Source of the DNA: Clostridia bacterium
GTDB taxonomy: Bacteria; Bacillota; Clostridia; Oscillospirales; CAG-382
Direction: 5' to 3'
DNA: 6,173 bases
Assembly: GCA_017397605.1 (NCBI GenBank)
Contig: JAFQII010000190.1
Span: 1-6,173 of the forward strand
Both the position numbers and the translations under genes were made by a program. The notes under the pieces are model-generated. The model did not search any database. It was given only the letters and a program-made list of their open reading frames with translations, and was not told where the DNA came from. Positions 1 to 6,136 of this stretch are shown here, in pieces. Each line of letters opens with the position of its first letter. Positions within the stretch are counted from its first letter, which is position 1.

Positions 1-306
1 GTGTTTCTGATCGGCGCGGCGTTTATCGCTGTCGGTCTGTTTGTTTCGTCGCTGACGCAGAGCCAGCTGATTGCGGCAGTTTCTTCGATCGGCGCGATTG
101 TTTCGATGCTGTTGCTGTATCTGGTCGGTGACGCAATTCCCTATGCTTGGCTGCGTTCCGCGTTGCAGTGGATCTCCGTGCTGGACCGTTATGTTCCGTT
201 TATGAACCAGACGCTGAGCATCCCCGCGATCCTCTATTATATCTCCCTTGCCGCGGTGTTCGTGTTCCTGACGGTGCGCGTCTATGACAAGCGCCGCTGG
301 TCGTAA
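1..306 (+). CDS. ABC-2 type (GldF-like) transporter permease, C-terminal part, truncated by window edge
   Basis: This is the 3' end of a multi-pass ABC transporter permease. Only about 101 codons are visible, and the reading frame is open to the left edge, so the GTG at base 1 is most likely an internal valine codon and not a start. Visible residues 2-18 and 22-42 form two hydrophobic segments separated by a short S-L-T-Q-S-Q turn. A third hydrophobic segment lies at about 76-93, followed by a basic tail (Y-D-K-R-R-W-S). The pattern G-A-A-F-I-A-x-G-L-F-x-S-S-L-T is typical of the C-terminal part of GldF-like ABC-2 permeases, which are usually near 250-300 aa. The adjoining GldG-family and DUF4340 genes support the family call. 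The protein should sit in the cytoplasmic membrane and pair with an ATPase encoded upstream, outside the window. The exported substrate is unknown. Confidence 0.85.
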   Translation: MFLIGAAFIAVGLFVSSLTQSQLIAAVSSIGAIVSMLLLYLVGDAIPYAWLRSALQWISVLDRYVPFMNQTLSIPAILYYISLAAVFVFLTVRVYDKRRWS

Positions 307-315
307 CGTACGCAG

Positions 316-322
316 AAAGGAG
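316..322 (+). promoter_or_regulatory. Ribosome binding site for the GldG-family gene
   Basis: AAAGGAG stands nine bases before the ATG at 332. It is a strong Shine-Dalgarno match at good spacing and sits in the 25-base gap after the permease stop. It decides the start at 332 over the in-frame ATG at 284, which overlaps the permease gene and would add 16 charged residues before the natural N-terminus. Confidence 0.85.
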
Positions 323-331
323 ACTACTGCC

Positions 332-1873
332 ATGAAAAACAACAAAAGCAAGGCGGAAAAGGGCAACCTGATCAAACGCGGCTCGATCTCCGTCATTTAT
401 ACCATCGTGTTTATTGCGCTGATCATTGCGCTCAATCTGGTGGTTTCGTCGGTTGCTGGCTCGATCGACCTCAACGTGGACCTGACCGCAGAGGGCTTTA
501 TCTCCATCGGCGACGTGTCGCGCAATGTGCTCGGCGGACTCAAAGAGGACGGCGATCTGGAAGCGACCATTTATTTGCTTGCAGACCGTGATCAGTACGA
601 CAATTCCACGACCAACATCAACGGCCTCAACCCGCTGTCTCTCATTCGTGACCTCTGCGAGGAGTACGAGGACGAGTACCGCGGCAACATCAAGGTCGAG
701 TACAAAAACCTCAACCTTGACCCCGAATGGGCGACCGAATACAACGAGCTGACCAATACCACGCTGACGACCAACCATATCATCATCGAGGGCAAATACC
801 ACGCACGCGTGGTGACGCTGGATTCCTTCTTTGTCGTGGACAGCGAGTCCAAAATGTATGTCGCCTTCAACGGTGAACTTCGATTGACGACGGCACTGCT
901 GCAGAGCTGTATTTCCGAGCCGCAGGTGGTCACCTTTACGACCGGACACGGCGAGCCGAAGCAGATGCAGGACGGCAAAGTTGTGACCGCGTTGTCCGAC
1001 ATGCTGGTCGACGCCGGATTTGAGGTTGTCGAAACCGATCTGTCCTCCTCCGATATCGATGAGAGAACCAAAATCCTGATCGTCAACGATCCTGTCAAAG
1101 ACTTTACGGACACCGAGATCGAAAAATTGATGGACTACACCGACACGTTTAACAGCTTGATCGTGCTGGTGGACGATTCCACGCCCGAACTTCCCAACCT
1201 GTCCGATTATCTCGGCGAGGAATGGGGTCTGGGCTACAAGGCATATCATCAGATCACCTCGGGTGTCAACTTCAACAACAATCCGCTTTCGCTTTCTGCA
1301 CAGTACATTTATGATGCGGAGAATGCGCAAAACAGCGCAGGTTCGACCATTTTGGGCAGCCTTGTTGCCAAGGGCATCAAAACGATCATGCCCAACTCGG
1401 TAGAGCTGTTCTCCAAAACGATCTCGACCCGTGACGACTATACCGTTGAGACACTGCTGACCTCCGACAAGGATGCAAAATCGACCTATACCAAGGGCGG
1501 CGAGTCGACGACGGGTACGTTCCCGATCATGCTGTTGTCTGCCGATGCGGAGTATGTCAATCTGGACGACGAAAACAGCACCAATCAGGTTATGAAATAT
1601 CAGTACGTCATGCTCGCAGGCTCGACCGCGTTTGCAGAAACGGGCAGTCTGGACAGCGCACAGTTCGGTAACGGAGCGCTGATGCTCTCCGCGATCCGTA
1701 CAATGGGCGTGGAGCGTTACTCGCTGGATATCGAATACAAGACGATCAATGACGTCGCGCTTTCGATCGAAACGCAGACGGCTACCCGTATCGCAATCAT
1801 CATCTGCGCGGTATTGCCTTCGATCATCGTCATCGCGGGCCTGGTGGTCTTTGTACGCCGCAGACATCTGTAA
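332..1873 (+). CDS. GldG-family ABC transporter auxiliary (extracytoplasmic) protein
   Basis: This 513-aa protein has the standard layout of the GldG / ABC-type uncharacterized transport family. It has a short basic N-terminus and a membrane segment at about 19-41. A juxtamembrane motif at 50-63 (D-L-T-A-E-G-F-I-S-I-G-D-V-S) is a variant of the family's D-L-T...S-L-S signature. A large extracytoplasmic domain follows, then a second membrane segment at about 487-508 and a short basic R-R-R-H-L tail. Within the soluble part, T-T-G-H-G-E-P at 203-209, after a short beta strand, matches the conserved G-H-G-E turn of this family. The protein probably lies mostly outside the cell, bound to the GldF-like permease encoded 25 bases upstream. 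In Bacteroidota GldG acts with GldA and GldF in gliding; in Clostridia the cargo or role is not known. Family assignment is firm, function is inference. Confidence 0.9.
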   Translation: MKNNKSKAEKGNLIKRGSISVIYTIVFIALIIALNLVVSSVAGSIDLNVDLTAEGFISIGDVSRNVLGGLKEDGDLEATIYLLADRDQYDNSTTNINGLNPLSLIRDLCEEYEDEYRGNIKVEYKNLNLDPEWATEYNELTNTTLTTNHIIIEGKYHARVVTLDSFFVVDSESKMYVAFNGELRLTTALLQSCISEPQVVTFTTGHGEPKQMQDGKVVTALSDMLVDAGFEVVETDLSSSDIDERTKILIVNDPVKDFTDTEIEKLMDYTDTFNSLIVLVDDSTPELPNLSDYLGEEWGLGYKAYHQITSGVNFNNNPLSLSAQYIYDAENAQNSAGSTILGSLVAKGIKTIMPNSVELFSKTISTRDDYTVETLLTSDKDAKSTYTKGGESTTGTFPIMLLSADAEYVNLDDENSTNQVMKYQYVMLAGSTAFAETGSLDSAQFGNGALMLSAIRTMGVERYSLDIEYKTINDVALSIETQTATRIAIIICAVLPSIIVIAGLVVFVRRRHL

Positions 1874-1884
1874 TGCTTGATCCG

Positions 1885-1890
1885 AAAGGA
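1885..1890 (+). promoter_or_regulatory. Ribosome binding site for the DUF4340 gene
   Basis: AAAGGA lies nine bases before ATG 1900, with good spacing. This favours 1900 over the in-frame ATG at 1873, which overlaps the GldG-family stop as TAATG. The 1873 start would put this site inside the gene, and its own upstream sequence (the last GldG-family codons) has no clear Shine-Dalgarno. A third ATG at 1906 is less well spaced. Confidence 0.7.
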
Positions 1891-1899
1891 AACCCGCAC

Positions 1900-4563
1900 A
1901 TGAGTATGGAAGAAAACAAGAATACGGAAGAACTGCAGGAGCATACCGCCCCTGCAGATCCTTCCTCCGAGACGCAGGACACCCTGACCGAAGAGGAAAA
2001 ACGGGAGATCCTGTCCGTCTTTGCAGAAACCAATGAGAATAAGCGCCGCAGAAGCGGCTTTAAGATGACCATCCGCAACCAGATCATTTTGGTCGGTGTG
2101 GTATTGGCGCTTGCGGCTGTGTTACTCGGGGCTTACTATCTGTTTTTAAAAGAGCCCGCGCCTCTGCCTGCGTTCTATGCGATCGATGAGCAGACGGGGG
2201 CGGTGCTGGATGCACTGGACACGAAAGTGACCGTTACGTTCTGCAACCGCGGCAAAAATGATCTGACCGAGGATTCCGATCCCGACGTTTACCGCATTTA
2301 TACCTACGCGACGCTGTACCGGGAGCGAAACGGCGATGTCAAGATCAAGTTTGACACCGGCGACACCTTCAACGGCGTGCGCATCGAGGCAAACGGCAAA
2401 ACGCTGGAATACAAGTACGGCGACTTTTATGTTGCGCGTCCGATCGACGACAAGGTCTACGGATTTGCAGGAGAGACGATTTTCACCGATGCCATTCTGG
2501 AGCTGACGGGCAAGGAAAAGCTTACGCTGCCCGTGCGTCCGCTGGACGGATACGACAAAGAAGGCAACGACGTACTGCCCTCGGGCGGCGTCGTGATGTT
2601 CCCGATGGTTGACAGAAGCGACATTTCGATGGTGCAGGTCAAAAACGAACACGGCGAGTTTGTTGTGTACCAGGGTGACAACGATACGTTCTATTTTAGC
2701 GGCTGCGAGCTGTTGACATACAATGCGGAGCAATTGGCTTCTTTGTTGGTCGATTGCCGTTACGTCGTGACGTCGGGCAAATTGGAGGACCAGCTTGACT
2801 ACTCCGTTTACGGACTGGACAAGGAAGAAAGCCTGACTTGCCGATATACTCTGCTGACCATGCCCGAAAAAGACGGAACGTTTGATTTTCATCAGGTTTG
2901 GGTCGGCAAAAAAGCTGCATCCGGCTCGTACTACTACGCAATGTACTTCGGCGGCAGAATGGACGAGGACAATAACGTTCTCGAAAACTACGCAAACAAG
3001 CGCATCTTCCTGATGCCTTACGGCAACGTGGAGGGCAATCTGACGCAGCCCGTCGAAAAATTTTTTGACGCACAGTTGGTCAATAGCATCACGGATGTCA
3101 ATCAAGTGTACGAGATCGGCAAGGTGGCGATCGACTATTACTACTATGATGACAACAAGGAAGACGTATCTGCTGTCATTCTCAACCTTCCCGTACTGGA
3201 CTTTTCGAGCAATGCGACTACCAACAACAGCACTGTGACCGATATCCTCAAGGATAAGATCACCTATGCATCTACAGGCAGAACGTACAGCGACTGGACG
3301 GAGATTGCAGAGGACACGTCCAAGGTGACGGACGGTACCTATCTGGCGGGTCTTTCCAGCACGGACGGAAATGTATTTACCGTTCAGGCGGCGGTGACCA
3401 ACATCGCGTCCGACGGCAAATATACCTGCACGTTTGGCTTGCTCAAGGATGAGGACAACAAAAAATACGCGGCGCTGATGCCCGATGAGGTCACGGTCCG
3501 CTATTCCTCCGACGGAACCAACTACAAAAAGTTTACGGATTTTGATTTTGACTTTGACGGTCAAAAGGAAGATACCGTCGTGCAGTACAGCTTTACGATC
3601 GAAAGCGACGAGCCTGTGTTGCTGGTTGAGTTGAACTTTGAGATGCCCAACAAGATCGGATACCTTGTCATGGATGAGATCGGTATCCGTGCAGACGGCG
3701 AGGATGCTGTTCCCAACGATGCGCTGACGGGTTTGTGGCGCTTGGTTGCACCGAGCTCCTTTGTGCCCGAAGGCAAAAACTACACCTATCTCGACAGCAC
3801 CAACTTTGCCGAGTTCCTCAACAGCATGGCGGCATTGATGGGCGACAGCGTTGCCAAGGTCGGCATCTGCGAGCGCAGTGAGGACAAGGGTGACGATGTG
3901 ATTCACACCGAAATGCTTGCGGAGTACGGTCTGGACAAGCCGATGATGCATTATTCGTACGAATACAGCGGCTTTGTCACCGATCTCTATGTTTCGGCAT
4001 ATGACGAAGAAAACGCATGCTACTATGTCTATTCCACCATTACGGGCGACGTGTACGACACGGGTGACGAAGTGACGGTTTGCACCGGTCTGATTGCGCG
4101 TATTTCCAAAACGACGGCGCCTTGGATTGAGTGGGAACTGACAGAATTTGTCGATCATACGCTGGTCGGTATGTACGTCTACGAGATCAAGGAGCTGGAG
4201 GTTGAGTTTGAAGGCAAGACCTACCTCTTTGAGATCACCGCAGACGGCAAGACGATCACCTCTGTCCGCTACGGAGATACCGAGCTGGATGAGGAGAATT
4301 TCCGTTATCTGTATCTGTCTATCGTGCAGTTGTACATGCGCGACGAGTATGTTCCTTCGGAGGGTGAAACGCCCGAGGAATACCTGCGCATCCGCATCAA
4401 GACCACGACGGACGAAAAAGAATACGTCTTCTATCGTGTTTCCGCGAGCCGCGCGTATTACACGGTCAACGGCTCGGGCGGCTATTACTGCCGTATCCGC
4501 GATTTGCGCAACGTGACGACAAAGCTCGCGCAGTTTATCGCGGGCGAAAAGGTTGAGCGGTAA
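1900..4563 (+). CDS. Large DUF4340-domain membrane protein with internal duplication and discoidin-like insert
   Basis: This 887-aa protein is a single-pass membrane protein facing outward. An acidic cytoplasmic N-terminus (1-47) is followed by a basic patch (K-R-R-R, 48-51), then a membrane segment at about 61-83. The rest is extracytoplasmic, rich in Asp, Glu and Tyr, with no C-terminal anchor. DUF4340 proteins usually follow GldG in such operons, and the hallmark Y-G-L-D-K occurs here twice, at 304-308 and 676-680 (the second as E-Y-G-L-D-K-P), each in a similar context, suggesting two DUF4340-like halves. Between them, roughly 465-602, V-T-D-G-T-Y at 476-481 and Y-S-S-D-G-T-N-Y at 535-542 resemble an F5/8 type C (discoidin) galactose-binding fold. 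An Asp-rich run D-F-D-F-D-F-D-G lies at 547-554. At 887 aa it is much longer than most DUF4340 proteins as I recall them. If translation began at 1873 it would be 896 aa. Probable role: structural or binding subunit of the Gld-like exporter; function unproven. Confidence 0.85.
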   Translation: MSMEENKNTEELQEHTAPADPSSETQDTLTEEEKREILSVFAETNENKRRRSGFKMTIRNQIILVGVVLALAAVLLGAYYLFLKEPAPLPAFYAIDEQTGAVLDALDTKVTVTFCNRGKNDLTEDSDPDVYRIYTYATLYRERNGDVKIKFDTGDTFNGVRIEANGKTLEYKYGDFYVARPIDDKVYGFAGETIFTDAILELTGKEKLTLPVRPLDGYDKEGNDVLPSGGVVMFPMVDRSDISMVQVKNEHGEFVVYQGDNDTFYFSGCELLTYNAEQLASLLVDCRYVVTSGKLEDQLDYSVYGLDKEESLTCRYTLLTMPEKDGTFDFHQVWVGKKAASGSYYYAMYFGGRMDEDNNVLENYANKRIFLMPYGNVEGNLTQPVEKFFDAQLVNSITDVNQVYEIGKVAIDYYYYDDNKEDVSAVILNLPVLDFSSNATTNNSTVTDILKDKITYASTGRTYSDWTEIAEDTSKVTDGTYLAGLSSTDGNVFTVQAAVTNIASDGKYTCTFGLLKDEDNKKYAALMPDEVTVRYSSDGTNYKKFTDFDFDFDGQKEDTVVQYSFTIESDEPVLLVELNFEMPNKIGYLVMDEIGIRADGEDAVPNDALTGLWRLVAPSSFVPEGKNYTYLDSTNFAEFLNSMAALMGDSVAKVGICERSEDKGDDVIHTEMLAEYGLDKPMMHYSYEYSGFVTDLYVSAYDEENACYYVYSTITGDVYDTGDEVTVCTGLIARISKTTAPWIEWELTEFVDHTLVGMYVYEIKELEVEFEGKTYLFEITADGKTITSVRYGDTELDEENFRYLYLSIVQLYMRDEYVPSEGETPEEYLRIRIKTTTDEKEYVFYRVSASRAYYTVNGSGGYYCRIRDLRNVTTKLAQFIAGEKVER

Positions 4564-5357
4564 TGCGCAGGGGTATACAACTCCATATTCTTTGTTTGAT
4601 GCTTGCGGCGGGGGTGCTTTTGGGTGCCTGCGCCGCAAAGCCGGATCAAGGGGTATACGGAGAGCTTTGTGACGCATACAACGCGTTTGCGCAAACCGGG
4701 CGCGAGCATCTCGGGTTTATGCTGGAAGCGACGTTCCGCGACGAGGACAGCGGTGAGACGGGCACGCTGTATTACATGCAGGGTGATGCAAAGTATGACA
4801 AAGACGCCGATCTTGCATGGCAAAAATTTACGGCAACCTTACTCGCCGCGACGTACAATGCCGAGGAGTATTATCAGAACGGCAAAAAAATGCACATCGA
4901 AAGCGGCGAGACCTACGAATTGGATGCGCCGAACCAAACATTTTTCGGTGCGTTTCCGTACTGCAAGGCGACGCTTCCCGCATTTGCCGACGTGCAGACG
5001 TTGACAGTCGAGTCCAACGGTGATGCGGCGTTGTACACGTTGACCGCTTCGGTCGGACAAAAAGAGCTTTTGGAGCTTTGGCAGTTGGATTTGTACACGC
5101 TTGCGGGCGTGGTCGTTCCCAACCGCGAAAAGGAAACGTTTGGCGATGTGACGTATACGTTTTCGGTCAAGGACGGCAAGGTTTCCTCTCTGACGGTCAA
5201 GCTGACCGCATCGATTTATGAGACGCCTGCGTATACACCCGGATTTACGCCCGATGACGAAAACTACCGCCTTGATCTTCATTTGACAGCACAGATTTCG
5301 GTCAAAGCATCGGGAGATGCTGTCGAGATTCCCACTTACAGCGAGGCAAACGAATGA
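4563..5357 (+). CDS. Putative lipoprotein of unknown function, LolA/LppX-like fold possible
   Basis: The 264-aa product begins with a clear lipoprotein signal: basic R2-R3, a hydrophobic core at 7-20, then lipobox L20-G21-A22-C23. Cys23 would be lipidated, leaving a mature protein of about 242 aa on the outer face of the cytoplasmic membrane. The signal peptide requires the start at 4563. That ATG overlaps the DUF4340 stop by one base (TAATG), and AAAAGG at 4547-4552 can serve as ribosome site, so translation is probably coupled. I do not recognise a named family with certainty. The alternating beta-strand pattern (G-T-L-Y-Y-M-Q-G-D-A-K-Y early; Y-T-F-S-V-K-D-G-K-V near the end) recalls LolA/LppX-like or DUF6612-type lipoproteins of Bacillota, which have a half-barrel fold that binds hydrophobic ligands. 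This is inference only. Its place directly after DUF4340 suggests it works with the Gld-like exporter. Confidence 0.8.
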   Translation: MRRGIQLHILCLMLAAGVLLGACAAKPDQGVYGELCDAYNAFAQTGREHLGFMLEATFRDEDSGETGTLYYMQGDAKYDKDADLAWQKFTATLLAATYNAEEYYQNGKKMHIESGETYELDAPNQTFFGAFPYCKATLPAFADVQTLTVESNGDAALYTLTASVGQKELLELWQLDLYTLAGVVVPNREKETFGDVTYTFSVKDGKVSSLTVKLTASIYETPAYTPGFTPDDENYRLDLHLTAQISVKASGDAVEIPTYSEANE

Positions 5358-6016
5358 ATACCTGTTATATCGTCGGCGCGGGGGATAACCGCGCCACTGC
5401 CTTTTTGCCGGATGATACGGATTTTGTGATTGCCGCAGACGGCGGGCTTGCCGTTTTGAAGCAAAAGCACATCCGTGTCGATCTGGTGTTGGGCGATTTT
5501 GATTCGCTGGGATATGTTCCCGACGAAAAAAACGTAGTTTTGCATCCGGTGCGCAAGGACGAGACGGATCTGATGCTCGCCTGCCGCGAGGGCTTGGCGA
5601 GAGGGTACAGAAACTTTTGTCTGTACGGCGGTTTGGGCGGTGCGCGTATCAGCCACACCGTTGCAAACCTGCAGACGCTTGTTTGGCTTGCCGACCGGGG
5701 CGCAAGCGGAACGCTGTACGGCGACGGCTGTGAGATCATGCTGCTGCGAAACGACTGCGTGACGTTTTCCGAGTCAAACAGCGGCTATATTTCGATGTTT
5801 GCGATCGGCGGGGAAACCGTCGTGTCGATCAAAGGCTTGGCGTACGAGCTGGAGTGCGCGGTGCTGACCGATCACTATCCGCTCGGCGTGAGCAACGCGT
5901 TTTTCGGCAAAGAAGCGACGGTGACGGTACACGAGGGCGATTTGCTGGTGGTTGTTGAAAGCGAAACGAAAAAAGGGGACGCCGTCCCCTTGAACCCCTG
6001 CCAAACCCATTTTTGA
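5354..6016 (+). CDS. thiN: Thiamine pyrophosphokinase
   Basis: This 220-aa cytosolic enzyme transfers pyrophosphate from ATP to thiamine, giving thiamine diphosphate (EC 2.7.6.2), in thiamine salvage. Family motifs appear in order: A-D-G-G at 28-31, G-D-F-D-S at 47-51, the K-D-E-T-D block at 68-72, G-G-A-R-I-S-H-T-x-A-N at 95-105, and the C-terminal thiamine-binding domain ending G-V-S-N-A-F-F-G (about 178-185) and a final E-G-D-L-L-V-V-V strand. In the fifth motif the usual G-G-R-x-D-H reads G-A-R-I-S-H, with Ser100 at the usual Asp position. The start overlaps the lipoprotein stop as ATGA, and GAGG at 5343-5346 lies seven bases upstream. Residues from about 206 on (K-K-G-D-A-V-P...) lie past the family's usual end and are encoded by intergenic hairpin sequence, so this tail looks acquired. 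Length fits the family apart from the tail. Confidence 0.93.
   Translation: MNTCYIVGAGDNRATAFLPDDTDFVIAADGGLAVLKQKHIRVDLVLGDFDSLGYVPDEKNVVLHPVRKDETDLMLACREGLARGYRNFCLYGGLGGARISHTVANLQTLVWLADRGASGTLYGDGCEIMLLRNDCVTFSESNSGYISMFAIGGETVVSIKGLAYELECAVLTDHYPLGVSNAFFGKEATVTVHEGDLLVVVESETKKGDAVPLNPCQTHF
5969..5991 (-). terminator. Intrinsic terminator on the minus strand, inside the thiN 3' end
   Basis: An 8-bp GC-rich stem, AAGGGGAC (5973-5980) with GTCCCCTT (5984-5991), closes a GCC loop. On the plus strand it is preceded by six A (5969-5974), so the minus-strand transcript reads hairpin followed directly by six U. That is the classical form of a rho-independent terminator for a convergent transcript entering from the right. 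Downstream on the plus strand there is no U-run, so it should be poor at ending the thiN transcript. It sits in codons 206-213 of thiN. Confidence 0.6.
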
Positions 6017-6030
6017 AAAAAGGGGTTTGG
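6001..6030. repeat. Inverted repeat containing the thiN stop codon
   Basis: CCAAACCC (6001-6008) and GGGTTTGG (6023-6030) are perfect 8-bp arms around a 14-base spacer. The spacer itself holds T-T-T-T-T-G-A-A-A-A-A, so the stem can extend with a small mismatch. The thiN stop codon TGA (6014-6016) falls near the apex. The plus strand then reads ATCCC and an A-run, with no immediate U-tract, so a plus-strand terminator is only weakly supported. Confidence 0.6.
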
Positions 6031-6034
6031 ATCC

Positions 6035-6048
6035 CAAAAAACTTTTTG
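6035..6048. repeat. Small A/T inverted repeat
   Basis: CAAAAA (6035-6040) and TTTTTG (6043-6048) form perfect 6-bp arms separated by AC. The two-base loop is too tight for the full stem to form, and the pairing is weak. It may simply be the poly-T flank of the neighbouring hairpin module read from the other strand. Confidence 0.35.
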
Positions 6049-6092
6049 TGTCCGACGCTGCCGTGTCGGGAACATATGAAATGGACTTTTTT

Positions 6093-6112
6093 CCGAAAGC
6101 GATAGCTTTCGG
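6093..6112. repeat. Perfect 8-bp hairpin, possible terminator stem
   Basis: CCGAAAGC (6093-6100), loop GATA, and GCTTTCGG (6105-6112) make a perfect stem. Six T (6087-6092) precede it. On the plus strand it is followed by CAAGCAC and only four T, and on the minus strand by six A, so neither direction gives a canonical terminator. It may be a structural part of the intergenic element. Confidence 0.55.
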
Positions 6113-6136
6113 CAAGCACTTTTCTTTGGAGATTCT

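Noticed and set aside
284..331. Upstream ATG at 284 as the start of the GldG-family gene
   Set aside because: It overlaps the permease gene and lacks a good ribosome site. ATG 332 has AAAGGAG at ideal spacing and gives a normal N-terminus.
307..331. Internal promoter between the permease and GldG-family genes
   Set aside because: The gap is 25 bases and holds only the ribosome site; no -35/-10 pair can be supported there or in the other junctions.
200..1867. A 555-codon open frame on the minus strand opposite the GldG-family gene
   Set aside because: Same reason: it mirrors the real gene, has no recognisable motif, and has the Asp/Arg/Val/Gln bias of an antisense shadow.
1873..1899. ATG at 1873 as the start of the DUF4340 gene
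   Set aside because: The TAATG overlap with the GldG-family stop is attractive, but the clear ribosome site at 1885-1890 is spaced for 1900. It stays possible as a minor start.
2146..4677. An 843-codon open frame on the minus strand opposite the DUF4340 gene
   Set aside because: It is antisense to a well-supported gene with a membrane segment and family motifs. Its product is a Val/His/Arg-rich low-sense sequence with no recognisable domain. Codon choice in the real gene is enough to keep that frame open.
6052..6069. Hairpin CCGAC...GTCGG
   Set aside because: It has only five perfect pairs with an eight-base loop and no T-tract. It is mentioned as part of the repeat-rich region but is too weak for its own feature.
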